Source: Bretschneidera sinensis
Lineage: Eukaryota; Streptophyta; Magnoliopsida; Brassicales; Akaniaceae
Reading direction: 5' to 3'
Assembly (NCBI GenBank): GCA_023935145.1
Contig: CM043702.1
Coordinates: 74,110,820-74,174,819, forward strand
DNA length: 64,000 bases
Below are positions 32,641-44,572 of the stretch, piece after piece. The position numbers were made by a program, and so were the translations under genes. The notes under the pieces are model-generated. The model saw only the letters and a list, made by a program, of their open reading frames with translations, did not search any database and was not told where the DNA came from. Position 1 is the first letter of the stretch; every line of letters starts with the position of its first letter.

Positions 32641-34170
32641 AGATTAGTTGCTATAGAGATCCATAATGTGAATCTGATGGAAGAGTTGAGAAATTTGGTA
32701 ATGAAATTGACTATTAATGAGAGAGTTGGATTGTTAGCAAACAGGGTTGTACAATCATCAATTGTAGAATGCCTTATAGAAATGCAAGGTAAATATGAGC
32801 AGATAGAAATTATTAAGTAGTACTGCTGAGTGGAAAACAATCTCAATTTAGAATCAGAGATGATAGTATACTGGTATTGGGACATAGGATATGTGTTCCC
32901 AATGATACTAAGTTAAGAAAGGAGATATTGAGAGATGCACATTATGTGATATACTCCATGCACCTAGGTAATAACAAAATGTACATGAGATTGAAATAGA
33001 ACCATTGGTGGTCAAGATTGAAGAGGGATGTAGCTAATTATATTTTCTAGATATTTAGTTTGTAATCAAGATAAATTAGAGAATAAACATATGGCAAGAT
33101 TACTATAACCTCTTCTAGTGCTTGAATGGCCATGAGAGAATGTGAGTATTGACTTTGTTACTGGCTTTTACTATACCCAGAGAAGTAACAGGATGATGTG
33201 TGGGTGAAAGTAGATAGACTTTCTAAATCATTTCATTTTATTCCTATTAAAATTACTTGGAGTCCAAAAAGGTTGGTTGAATTATATGTTGATGAAATTA
33301 TAAAATTACAGGGAGTACCTTTAAGTATAGTGTCATATCAAGATGCTAGATTTACATCTTAGTTTTAGAAAGGCTTTCAAAAAGTTATTGGTATGCAATT
33401 ACAGTTTAGTATTACTTCCATCCTTAAACAGATGGGTAGACTGAGAGAATTATTTGAATACTAGAGGATATGGTGAGGGCTAGTGTGATGAGTTTATCAG
33501 TATGCTAATGCTTACTTACCATTGATAAAATTTTCGTATAATAATCAATTTCAAGATAGTATTGGGATGGCACCATTTGAGGCCTTGTGTGTTAAGAGTG
33601 TAGAACTCCTGTATGTTGGGAAGAAATGGAGAAAGAAAGATACTTGGTCCAGAAATTATAAAATTAACAATTAAGATGATCAAATTGGTTATAGAAAACC
33701 TTATAGCAGCACAGAATAGACAAAAGAGTTATGTTGATAATTTGATGGAGACCTTTTGAATTCCAAGTCGGTGATATCTCCATGGAAAGGAGTATTGAGA
33801 TTCAGGAAGAAAGAAAAGTTGAGTCCAAGATATGTAGGACCTAATGAAATTATTGAGAAAGTTGGACTAGTGGCATATAGACTCGACTTACCTCCAGAAT
33901 TAAATCAGTTGCATAATGTTTTTAATGTTTCAGTTTTGTGTAAGTATTTACCTCATGAATCCCATAACATTTCATATCAATCTGTAGATATTCAGGAAGA
34001 CCTAACTTTTGTGGAAGTTCCAATCAAAATTTTAGACACAAGAGAACAATTCTTATGTAATAAAGTTATTATGCTAGTTCAAGTGTTGTAACGAAATCGA
34101 GATGCTGAATAAATCACGTGGGAAAGTGAAGCAAGTATGAGAAATTTGTATCCCTAACTTTTTCATGGTG
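32641..34170 (+). pseudogene. Integrase remnant of element C
   Basis: The N-terminal region (GHRICVPNDTKLRKEI) is followed by a degraded HHCC zinc region and a DRLSKSFHFIPI block belonging to the catalytic core. GVPLSIVSYQDARF shows the second acidic region with D changed to Q-D context, and a run of frameshifts follows. The C-terminus at 33756-34091 is open (111 codons): [36 protein letters not shown] and the tail ending MLVQVL, where a TAA cuts the chromodomain-like end. Confidence 0.83.
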
Positions 34171-34217
34171 TAGGCAAGAAAATTTCAAGGAAGAAATTTT
34201 AATATGGTGGGTAGAAT

Positions 34218-34395
34218 TGTATTATTTGTACCCTCGATGTAACGGTCAAAGAGTAAACTGAATTATATATTGAAATTTAATATGTATACATACGAACTGA
34301 GAGTTGAAGTTGAAATAATTCGGAAGAAAGATGTTGAATATTTTTAGAAAAAAGTTGGAAATTTTAAAGGAAGAAAGATAATTTTTCAAAAATGC
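34218..34395 (+). repeat. 3' LTR of element C, piece 1
   Basis: Starts at TGTATT after the purine tract atggtgggtagaat (34204-34217). It aligns with 17803-17980 and stops where element D is inserted. Confidence 0.88.
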
Positions 34396-35252
34396 TGTTG
34401 GAAATCACCTTCAAGATGCCCAAGTGGTGATCTTCCAAACACCCAAGTCTAGAATGACCTGTAATAAAACCGAAACAAAACAGGAATCAAACCAATCAAA
34501 GAAAGAACACAGCAATTGTTATCGAGGTTCGACAATGTGCCTACATCCCCATGAGCTCCTCTGAGCCCTCTGCACTAAATCAATGAGTTCTTACAAGTTA
34601 CAACAACACCTCTTCAAGAAACCTCTTGTTCTTGAAGAACGAAAGAAGAGAAAAAGAAAGTGATAAGGACTTGAGTTTCCTTGAAATTTTCCCCAAGAAA
34701 ATTCCACTTACAAGGCCCTTGAATCCCCAATCTATACTACTCTCTCTCTAAACAACCAGCCTCTCTACAATGAGTTTCTCTTATGATTTGTGTCTTTGCA
34801 CTCTTACACTTGATCTCACTTTCACAAGTTATGTCATGTAATGTTGAGATTGAAGCTAGGTGACCCTTTATATAGTGCACCACTTATCGAACCTATCTTG
34901 AAGTCAATCTCAACCCTTAGATCTTGAGGACCAATTAATCATAGCCATTTAATAAGTCTAAGTGATCCTGGGTATTTTGATCAACCCTCACGCATCAATC
35001 CAAAGTGCCCAAAATGAAGAATCTGGTGTGCCCGTGGCTGCGGCCCAGAACAGGGCAGGCCGCGGCTCAAGCCAGAGCACACAACCTCCACCTTCTAGGC
35101 ACCGCAACGCACCCTTCCTGAGGTGCAACGCACACCTATACGTGAACCCTTCTCTTTACTGGAAGGTGCAACGCAAACTTCCTGGGGTGCGGTGGACACT
35201 TGGGGCTGAAGCTAAATTTTTACACCCTTTAGTTCTTCGACAAATCCCAACA
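34396..35252 (-). repeat. 3' LTR of element D (857 bp)
   Basis: Perfect 6-bp ends TGTTGG/CCAACA. On the minus strand the purine tract caaaggtagagatt precedes it. The TATA region tttatatag (34867-34875) lies downstream, in the minus sense, of a GC-rich block (35018-35200) with words such as ctgcggcccagaacagggca and caacgcac. Confidence 0.92.
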
Positions 35253-35760
35253 AATCTCTACCTTTGTCTAAGCAACTAAAACAAAACCCATAATGCAGAG
35301 AACTCAGGATCCAAACTCAACTTGAGTCACCATATCAATCGACTCTAATCCTAAGAAGTCCAAGGCAATGATTGAACTTACTTAGAGGTACAACTTTAGT
35401 ACCTAAATCTGCAGAATTTTATTCTGTGGCCACCTTGTCCACATGAATGCATCGTTCCGTAACATTTTCCCGAATGAAATGGTACTAAACATCCATATAC
35501 TTTGTCCTCTTATGGAACACCGGATTCTTGCACAAATGCAACGCACTTTGGCTATCCGAATACACCACCACTTGCTCTTTTAGTACCTTCAACTCTTCCA
35601 ACAACCCTTTGCACAACATAGCCTCCTTAATGGCTTCTGTTGCAGCTATGTACTCAGCCTTGGTTGTTGAGAGTGCTACCACCGGCTACAACTGAGCCTT
35701 CCAACTTATACAACATCCGTTTAAGTTGAAGAAGTATTAGGTAATCGATCTTCTTTTATC
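35253..35760 (-). pseudogene. RNase H of element D
   Basis: The minus-strand frame 35682-35485 reads VALSTTKAEYIAATEAIKEA, then VVYSDSQSALHLCKNPVFH and RTKYMDV before a stop; these are the catalytic blocks of copia RNase H (E in KAEY, D in SDSQSA). Beyond the stop the tail continues with RENVTERCIHVDK and ADLGTK, ending near the purine tract. Confidence 0.9.
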
Positions 35761-36835
35761 TCAGTTTGCTCCATAGTCCGAATCAACATAACCCTCAAGA
35801 CAGATGGGCTTACCCCTCTTATCATAAACTAGCCCCACATTTGGGCTTCCCTTCAAGTATCTCAACAACCACTTTATCCCAAGCCAATGCTCTTTTATGG
35901 AATTACTCATAAACCTACTGAGAACACTCATTGCATGAGTAATGTTGGATCTAGTGCTTACCATCATGAACATGACTGATCCAACTACACTAGAGTAAGG
36001 GACCTTTTCCATTTCCTTCTTCTCCTCATCCGATCTCGAACATTGATTGATGGAGAACCTGAAATGACCAGCAAGGGGAACCTTCATTGGTTTGCTATCT
36101 TCCATACAAAACTTAGATATCATCTTTTCTATATAGGAAGTCTGAGAAATCTTTAATCTATTTATCTCCCTTTCCCGGATTATTCTCATCCTAAGGATCT
36201 TCTGTGCATAGCCAATATCCTTCATCTCAAACTCCTCACTGAGTTCGGACTTCAATTTTCGTATCCTCTCCATGCTACTCCCAACCAACAACATATCATT
36301 AAGATAGATGAGGATGATCATCACTTCCTCCACCTTGTGCCCCTTGTTGTACAAGCACGAATCATAGTAGCTCCTCATGAAACCCAAGCTAGTTACAAAG
36401 GAATCAAACCTCTTCTTCCATTACTGAGGTGATTGCTTCAGGCCATAGAGAGATTTCTTCAATTGGCACATCAAATCTCCATGCCTTCCTTCCTCATAGC
36501 CTTTGGGTTGCCTCATGTAGATGGTCTCATCAAGCTCTCCATGTAAGAATGTTGTCTTCACATCCATTTGCTCGATTTCCCAATTAAATTGGACCACCAT
36601 TGCTAACACTATCCTTATCATCTTGTATTTCACAACTGGTGAGAATATTTTGGTGAAATCTATGCCTTCTCTTTCTGTGAACTAGTCTAGCTTTATACCG
36701 GACTTCATCCCTTGGAGTGTTCCCTTCTTTGATCTTATAGATCCACCTACAATCCACAACTCTCTGTTTTTCTTGTTTGGACACCAATTCCCAAGAGTTG
36801 TTCTTCCTCAAAGAATCCATTTTTTCTTCCATAGC
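35761..36835 (-). pseudogene. Reverse transcriptase of element D
   Basis: Reading downward from 36835: a frameshift, WELVSKQEKQRVVDCRWIYK (about 36790-36725), a second shift, VQFNWEIEQMDVKTTFLHGE, LKKSLYGLKQSPQ, then a stop and a long open frame (36387-35761, 208 codons) that begins GFMRSYYDSCLYNK. The catalytic box reads YLNDMLLVG where copia elements have Y-V-D-D, so the first aspartate is N. It ends with KRGKPICLEGYVDSDYGAN before the RNase H. Confidence 0.9.
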
Positions 36836-37900
36836 TAGCTGCCACTTTGACGAATCCTTACATTCCATGGCATCCATGTAAGTTTCTGGTTCAACCTCTC
36901 CTTCTGAATATAGAGCGCTACATTAGCACCAGTAAAACCATATCTTAAAGGTGGTCTGACCACCCTCCTTTCCCGATCTCTTGTGAGCTGATAGTTGTTC
37001 TGACTTGCTGCATCATCCCCTTCCAGTTCAGCCTCCTCTCGAGTGTCCTGAGCTTGGCCTTCATCAATGGGCTCTACCTGGTCCGAACCCTCTTGCAATC
37101 CTTTCTCTACTTGAACTAAATTTTCCTTGATGATATGCTCCACAAATTTCGGACTGGTTTGCTCACTATCCCCTGCAGGGTTAGTTTTCTCCAAATAGAG
37201 AAATAACAATTCATTAAAAATGACATCTCTATTTATTATGAGTTTCATTCCTTTTTGCTCTAAGGACCACAACCTATACCCCCTAACCCCATCACCATAC
37301 CCAAGAAACACACATTTTCTAGACCTTGGGCTAAGTTTATCATCCTTTTGATGTGCAAACGCAGCATATCCAAAAGTCCTAAGGTTTCTTAACTCATGGG
37401 GTTTCCCACTCCACATCTCCTTGGGAGTCTTAAGGTCTAAAGACCTAGAGGGTGATCTATTAACCAAATATGCAGTAGTAGACACAGCTTCCCCCCAAAA
37501 ACATTTTGGTAAACCGGACCCAATTAACATGCACCTAACCTTTTTCGTAAGGGTCCTATTCATCCTCTTAGCAACTCCATTTTGCTGAGGGGTTTTCACA
37601 ACCATTCTATGTCTTAGAATCCCATTTAACTCACATAATTTATCAAAATCATTATTAAAAAATTCTAAGCCATTCTCGGTTATTAACACTTTAACTACCT
37701 TGCCCGTTTAAGTCTCCAGGAACTTTTTCCACACCACAAATTTATTCAAAGCATCTGATTTATTTTTAAGCAAATAAACCCAAATCTTTACATGTGGTTC
37801 ATCAATTAAAGACAGAAAGTAACGATTACCTCCCTGTGTTGGTGTTCTTACTGGTCCTCAAAGATCCACATGAATGTAGTCAATAATCCCCTTAGACTTG
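36836..37900 (-). pseudogene. Integrase of element D
   Basis: The best piece is 37689-36835, open for 284 codons: LITENGLEFFNNDF (second acidic region, E in place of the usual D), HRMVVKTPQQNGVAKRMNRT (the glutamate of NGVAER-type motifs is K), WGEAVSTTAYLVNRSPS, and the GKP motif region EMWSGKPHELRNLRTFGYAA. It then runs into the acidic, glutamine-rich linker before RT. Upstream to 37900 the first catalytic aspartate region is readable but interrupted by a stop. Confidence 0.9.
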
Positions 37901-38508
37901 TGCACTCTGGTGTTGAAGCTGACCCGATGTTGCTTCCTAAGAACGCAACTCTCGCTGAAATCAAGTTTCTGTACCTTGTCACCATCAAGTAGACCATTCT
38001 TGCTGAGAACTTACAGCCCCTTTTCACTCATATATCCCAAACGATTGTTCCAAAGTACTGCCTTATCCATCTCAGCCATCAAGCTTGTTGTTTGATCCTT
38101 GATTTTTGTCTCTCCGATCGTCTCATAGAGACCATCCTTTATTGCTGCTTTGATCACTATCAAAGATCCCTTGGGTACCTTGATCTTTTCTCCCTATGCT
38201 TTGTATGTGTACCCCATGGAATCTAGCTACCCCAATGAGATCAAGTTTTGTCTCAAATCTAGAAGATACCTAACATTCCGCAGTAGCCTTGTGACTCCAT
38301 CAAACATCCTCAACTGGATGTCTCCTATCCCCCTCACTTGGCAAGAAGTATCATTCCCTAAGAAAACCTTTCTATCATTGGTTTCCTTGAAATTCTTGAA
38401 CTAATCCCTGTGAGGGCACATGTAATATGTGCACCCAGAATCCAGGATCCATTTCTCGCTGCCTTGCCTCCTGCTCACATTTGAGTACACAACAAGAACA
38501 TCATCTTG
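37901..38508 (-). pseudogene. Protease and integrase zinc region of element D
   Basis: The protease begins near 38470 with KWILDSGCTYYMCPHR (DSG triad kept), followed by a stop, KNFKETNDRKVFLGNDT and RMFDGVTRLLRNVRYL. The GAG-pre-integrase region follows (AVLWNNRLGYMSEKGL, the HLGHMSEKGL position with H changed to N-R). Three or more in-frame stops. Confidence 0.85.
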
Positions 38509-39339
38509 CTATTCTTTTTTGGCAACCGAAGCCTCTCCATTCTTGGTATGGCTTCCTCGTCTCTCATCCCACATCTTCTTCTTGCAATTTTTCTTGTAAT
38601 GACCCTCCTTATTGCAGTAGTAGCATCTCTTGCGTCCAAACTTCGGTTTAGAATGCGATCTCCCATGGCTTTGCCCTTTACCCTTTGATTTCTCCTGGTA
38701 GTTACCATGGATGCTACTGCCATTTCGAGTCGCTGGCTTTCCTTTAACGAATAGCCCTTCTCCACTTGATGCTTCCCTCATCTTGGCTTTGAAATCATGA
38801 GCCCTTATAGCATTGATCACACTTTCCTTGGTTAGTGTATCTCTTCTGTATTCAATAACATTAATCAAACTTTCAAAATAATCGGAAAGAGAATTCAATA
38901 ACATAACAGCCAATTGTTCATCCGGGAATGTTATACATCAACTAGCCAAATCTTGAACTAGTTTATTAAACACATCAAGATTATCTTACAACTCTTTATT
39001 AGGATCCATTTTAAAAGCAAAGATTCGTTTAAGAAGATAAATCTTATTAGGGAGAGTCTTGGTAAGAAATAACTCATCTAGTTTCTTCCAAATGACAGTT
39101 GGATCTTTTGAGTCTCCACACTCCCTTGTGACACTATCTGAGATGTGCAGAAAGATGGTGCCATACGCCATCTTCTTCATCTCAATCCGCTGGACTTCCG
39201 TGATTCTTGCTGGAAAAACGTCATCTTCTCCAATAGCCAAGTCCACCTTCTATTGCATAAGAACAACCTTGATCTTCCACTTCCAAAGGGCAAAGTCTCC
39301 CTTTCCATCAAACTTCTCAACAATGAAGTTCGAACCCAT
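38509..39339 (-). pseudogene. gag of element D
   Basis: ATG at 39339. The N-terminus reads EKFDGKGDFALWKWKIKVV, then a stop, KVDLAIGEDDVFPARI, IFLHISDSVTRECGD, WKKLDELFLTKTLP and, after another stop, MAVMLLNSLSDYFESLI (38913). The complete CCHC knuckle CYYCNKEGHYKKNC is at about 38610-38570, preceded by basic GRSHSKPKFGRKR. This UBN2-type gag is typical of the Tork/Tnt1 group. Two stops, few frame changes. Confidence 0.9.
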
Positions 39340-39373
39340 CTTGCAGAGAAAATCCCAGATTTATGCAGCACCC

Positions 39374-40060
39374 ACAGTTCCTCCGAGCCCTCTGCACTAA
39401 ATCAATAAGTTCTTAAAAGTTACATCAACACCTCTTCAAGAAACCTCTTGTTCTTGAAGAACGAAAGAAGAGAAAAGGAAAGTGATAAGGACTTGAGTTT
39501 CCCTGGAATTTTTCCCAAGAAAATTCCACTTACAAGGCCCTTGAATCCCCAATATACACTACTCTCTCTCTAAACAACCAGCCTCTGTACAATGAGTCTC
39601 TCTTATGTTTTGTGTCTTTACACTCTTACACTTGATCTCACTTTCACAAGTTATGTTATGTCATATTGAGATTGAAGTTAGGTGACCCTTTATATAGTGC
39701 ACCACTTCTTGAACCTATCTTGAAGTCAATCTCAACTCTTAAATCTTGAGGACTAATCAATCATAGCCCTTCCACAAGTCTAAGTGATCTTGTGCATTTT
39801 GATCAACCCTCACGCATCAATCCAAAGTGCCCAAAATGAAGCATCAGGTGTGCCTAGCACCGCGGCCCAGAACAGGGCACGCCGCGGCTCAAGCCAGAGC
39901 ACACAACCTCCACCTTCTGGGCACCGTGGCGCAGCCTTCCTGAGGTATGGCACACACCTGTGCATGAACCCTTCTCCTTGCTGGAAGGTGCGACGTGGAT
40001 TTCTTGGGTTGCGGCGCACACTTGGAGCTGAAGCTGAATTTTTACACCCTTTAGTTCTTA
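39374..40060 (-). repeat. 5' LTR of element D, U5 end and outer edge missing
   Basis: Aligns with 34550-35238 of the left LTR. The TATA region is at 39689-39697, and the GC-rich block at 39850-40020 carries ttctgggcaccgtggc. The missing 154 bp lie toward gag. Confidence 0.88.
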
Positions 40061-40805
40061 CTTAGCAAAACTGGTCGATCGCCAAGCTGATTGAAAATGA
40101 GCTAGTTCCTTACCCGGTTAACTGGTCAGTAGACCGATAGATGTATCGGTTGGCTAGCAGCCGATTGGTGGTTTAGGGGTAGATTTGTAATTTTTTAAAT
40201 GATTAGCCGATCGACCGAGTATTCGACTGGTCATACCAAAATTTTCATATAAAATGATTTTTGAGACGTTTGAAATAATTTTTACGTTTTAAATTCCATT
40301 TTCTCTCTCTAGAAAAAAGCTTACAAAATTTTCAAAATTGAAGGATCTCAAAATTATGTCTTAAGAATTGTTTGATTCATCGAAGAATTACAAGAAATCT
40401 GATGAAAAAGCTTTGAGAAAGTAAAATTCATGAATTTGATTATAATATTTCAATTTTAAGAATAAGTTCTTCTATTTTTCTTAAAAAGGGATTTGAACGT
40501 GGATTCAAACCAAAAGAAAAAGGTTTTTAGAAAATATTTTACTTTAAGATAAGATAATCATGCATACTTGAAATTAACCCAGTACAAGTATAAAATTTGA
40601 ATTATAAGATAGTGAGATTGATAAGAATTTCATGGTTAGGTGGTGGTGATCAACAATCTGCTGAAACTGTTGAGATCAGTAGGAAAGGAAAAGAGGTGAT
40701 CCATGATTAGCTTTAAGTGCTATGTGGTGAGTATGATTTACTGTTAGTAAGCAAGACAAATAAGAAAAGTACATAAAACTTAAAATGATTAATAAAATAA
40801 GAAAC
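40061..40805 (+). repeat. 3' LTR of element C, piece 2
   Basis: Continues the alignment with the 5' LTR from about 17990 (aactggt..gatcg) to 18830. It includes the cluster of cgattgg/ccgatcg words and the TATA region near 40246. It stops where solo LTR G is inserted. Confidence 0.88.
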
Positions 40806-42173
40806 TAATTATGACCAAAGTACAACGCGGTAGTTGTAGCATAGCTTTGGGGTCTCGATTCCACAGAGAAAAGCGATCTATAAAGGAAAAGTGCAAACCT
40901 TAACACAAACGATAATAATCAAGTGACAAGATATCAATGATGAAGTAATTGTGTAAATAGATTGAAAACTATGATAAAGAAACAACAAGGTTCTAGGAAT
41001 CCTCTCTAGGTTCGTTGCCTTATTCCACTCTTAATTCAGTTGTTTTTATCTCGATTGTAAGTTTCACATTCCAAACAAAGAATCAGCAAATATTCAATTG
41101 AGCACATATATATACCTTAATGTAATTGATATGAATTACTCTTTTTAGTTAAGCACACATGATCTATCCTATAGATTTATCAAGAAACGACAATATATCT
41201 TCAATGACAATATTGTAGTAATGGACAAACCTAAAAGATAAATCTACCAGATTCAATCATACCCGAACAATATCACATAAGAAAAGCATGACTAGACTTA
41301 TATGGAGATAAGGATACAATCACCGGATTAAGAGAAAATCCTTTAATTAAATAAAAGAGTAATACATAATAATGTTTTGACAATAAAGCCCAACTATAAC
41401 TGAATCAAAAAAGGAAAATAAGAACAACTACACCTAAGGATTCATCCCTTTGCCTTGCTTGGAGATTAGTTCGCCATGAGGTTCATGGTTGAACTCTTTG
41501 ATGGAGGAGAGTGTGGTAGCCTTCTTGAGTTTTTCAGACTTCCAAAGATGATCTCTCTTGAACCCTAAGTGATCTATTTATAGTACAAGAGGTCCAAGGA
41601 TATTCTAGGGTTTAAACAATCATTAAAGTCCTAATTAGGTCATAACTCGGAAACAAACTTTCGAGTGCGCACCGCGGCTCTCACTTTCAAGTGCGCGCCG
41701 TGGCTCTCACTATTCTTTATTCTGGAGAGCTTCTGGGCACCGCGGCTCTACCTAATCTAGGCTGCAGCTCTGGCTGGTGCTAAAGTCTTGTGAAGGTTCT
41801 GGGCACCGCGGCCCTACCTAGTCCAGGCCACGGTGCACACTAAAGGAGGATTAGCTCTTTTGGGCAAGCTTCTGGAGGCCGAGGCTTGGATATTTCCAGG
41901 CCACAGCGCACACACTTAAGACTTGATTCTTTTCTTTTTGTCCTTTCGTAATCATGCCTTCGCTTCAATCTTCATTGAGTCATTGTACTTCAAGCAACGA
42001 TAGCTTTTCCTTCTCTTTTGGACTCAAAGTACCTGAAAGTGCATCAAAATAGATCAACAATTCAAGAATACCACTTTAGAGTTGTTAACGAATAAAAATG
42101 CAATTAAAACCTAGATCAACCCTAAAATTCTAATAATTAAGTACTGTTGAGATGCATTTTATGGCTCTCATCA
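40806..42173 (-). repeat. Solo LTR G (family of element H)
   Basis: The reverse complement aligns from end to end with the 5' LTR of H (61370-62664): the start tgatgagag..cataaaatg, the words gcatttttat and aggatagatca, and the end region tcgattcc. There are no internal sequences on either side, only C's LTR, so this is a solo LTR. Ends are TG..TA/CA-like. Flanks gaaac and aaaat are not a convincing duplication. TATA (ctatttatag, 41574-41583) follows, in the minus sense, a cluster of caccgcggc words (41668-41905). Confidence 0.88.
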
Positions 42174-43114
42174 AAAATACTTATTGAATATATTATGAAC
42201 ATGTTGATTTGAAGAATATATGTTATATATGTAAATTTGATGATTTATTAGAAATATGACTTAAATTAATGAGATTACATCATTGAAAAGATAAATTGAT
42301 GAGAAATTGATCAAATATATGTTGAAAAGAGAAATAAATCTCTTGAGAATATGATAATTGAGTTGAAATTATATATAAAGAGATTAATTGATTTATATGA
42401 TGAATGAAGCATTTTATGAAAGAAAATGATTTTTAAATGAATGATGATATGATACACCTGTTTGTATCTGATTGTTCATATGCACTAACAGGCCACTCGT
42501 AAAGTTAGGGTATGTGGTCCAGGGGAAGACGAGAAATATGGCTATCTGGATGAAACATATTGAACTATGGGGAGACATTCCCAAAAGCTGTATCATAGAC
42601 TAATATGGATACCTAAGAATGGATGAATTACCCATACGTTGATACTGTGGATGAAATGAGATGTGATGTGATGAGATGTGAAACAAAGAAAGAAATGAGA
42701 TGATGATGTGGATACATTCATGTTTATTTTTATAATTAATGAGATGCTAAGGCATCATATTGATGGTGAAAACATTGATGATGTGTACATGAGTCTCATG
42801 ATGAGAAAGTTGTGATAAGAAGTTGATGAATATGATGTCTATATGATTTTTATATAATGAATGGAATGAATGAGAACCTCATGTTTAAGAGTATGATAAA
42901 AAAATGATGATAATAATATCAAAGATGATAATTATAATTTAGTTGAAATACATGAGATTAAATCAGAATTGATATCGATGTGATGATAGAAATGATGATA
43001 TGAGAATTGGTAAATTAATTATTAAATTAAGAGTATGAATTGTGATAGATTCTTGACTTGAGACTCATAGTAAGTTTTAGGTAAGTCCTCGCGGTTGGCA
43101 TCTATAAACAGTAG
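42174..43114 (+). repeat. 3' LTR of element C, piece 3
   Basis: Aligns with 18840-19470 plus about 300 bp (42220-42640) that the 5' copy lacks or has lost, among them gacattcccaaaagctg. Ends at gtag before element J. Confidence 0.85.
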
Positions 43115-44358
43115 TGATGAGTCTTAAATATTGCATATTTTAGACCCTTAACTTATATTTGTTATGCTCTTAGTTAGTAGTATTTCACTTTATTTTACGT
43201 CTTTATTGTGTTTTGTGTATTTTTACATGTTTGTGGAGAAAATAAAGCATTTCAGGAGATGTGAAGCTTCTGGAGACATTGCGATCGATCGCACGAGATA
43301 TCTGATCGAGCGCACCTGCCTACGAACGAGCGCATGGTCAACATCCCACATCGAAATATTTGAAGTTCAATGCATCTGCGATCGATCGTAGCAGACATGC
43401 GATCGAGCGCACACGAGATCGTGTGCACAAGACATGCGATCGATCGTACCTGAGATCGATCACACCACACTGCGATCGAGCGCACACGGGCAGTATCCCA
43501 CATCGAATCTGCAACCCATATTGCTCCGGGTCTTCCCCTATATAAACACCATTTGGCTTCATAATTCAGTGTACAATTCCTGAGCCACTTTGGTGTTTAC
43601 CGGTGGACTTCCGCCAGCATTTTGGTGGATCCCAAAGGCATTGCTACCACGAGGGGAAGCGCCGCCCGTCAACGAGTGGAATTTCTCCCATGTAAAGTTG
43701 TTTATTTATTTCTTTATATTCAGTTGTTTTAGTTTAAATGTTTAGCACTTTTTATTATAGTTTTATAGTTATGAGTGGCTAGACTCTTCAGCTAAGGTTG
43801 AAGATGAAGCCCCGCCGTTGTTTGGCGTAGTAGTTCAGATTTGCTTGTACAAATCTGACAATTTTTAGTATAAATATTCTGTCAATTATTTGAGTTAATC
43901 TTATAATTGGTTGAGTTTAAATTGTCTGTTTGATTTTCTTTTTGTTTCATCTGATGGATACATTGAATGCTTTCGATTAAATTGGATTCCCTTTGTGATT
44001 TGTTAAGAGCGGATACATTGGGTGCTTTTGGTTTAGTTGGGATATTCTTTGTTTTTTGTCTTATAGTTGGATTCATGGAATATTTTGATAGGCTATATTT
44101 TTAGAATATGTATGCTTAACTTCGGTGGGGTGGATTCGGAAACCTTAGTGCTTTTTATTCTTAGTTTTAAAATCAACTTAGCTTAGTTTATATTTCTTTT
44201 GCAATATCATTCAAAATTCGGAACTAGGTTAAGATAAAGTTAGTTTAGATTAAAAAGATATTTTCAAAACACAATTCCCTGTGGATTCGACCTCGCACTT
44301 GCACAACGCTATATTGCAAACAACTCGTGTGCTTGCGAGTAATTTAAAACTCACAACA
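43115..44358 (+). repeat. 5' LTR of element J
   Basis: TGATGAGTC to actcacaaca. U3 (43278-43495) holds at least seven gcgatcga/gagcgcac words, several palindromic (cgatcgatcg). The TATA box tatataaa (43539-43546) follows 45-50 bp later. The open frame at 43164-43391 is inside the LTR and is not a gene. Confidence 0.95.
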
Positions 44359-44364
44359 AGTTTT

Positions 44365-44382
44365 TGGCGCCGTTGCCGGGGA
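44365..44382 (+). promoter_or_regulatory. Primer binding site of element J
   Basis: TGGCGCCGTTGCCGGGGA, a perfect 18-mer of the type seen in Athila/Tat elements (tRNA-Asp complement, as I recall it), six bases after the LTR. Confidence 0.92.
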
Positions 44383-44572
44383 GTTGTTTGGTTTGTGAAA
44401 ATTTTTTGTCTGAATTGATTTTATTTTTCTACTAGTTAGTTATCAATTTAAAAAAAATTAAAAAAATTAAAAAAAAGTTAGAAAAAATTAAAAAAAAAAT
44501 TGAAGTTGTGTGTTTGTTTTATTTTGCAAGTTTCTGCTGGTTAGTTTACTTTAGTGCTTTTTTAGTTGGTGT

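Larger units (their letters stand above)
34396..40060 (-). mobile_element. Element D: Ty1/copia (Tork-like) in C's 3' LTR
   Basis: Minus strand. The 3' LTR at the left (34396-35252) has TGTTGG...CCAACA ends. Then come RNase H, RT, integrase, protease and gag, and at the right a 5' LTR lacking its U5 end. The integrase-before-RT order is the Ty1/copia hallmark. A deletion removed about 154 bp of the 5' LTR, the primer site and the leader, leaving 32 bp between LTR and gag ATG. The right outer edge also lost a few bases, so no clean target duplication is seen. Confidence 0.92.

Noticed and set aside
43164..43391. 75-codon frame present in both J LTRs
   Set aside because: Its conservation follows from LTR identity; it overlaps U3 repeats and the frames on the other strand are equally long.
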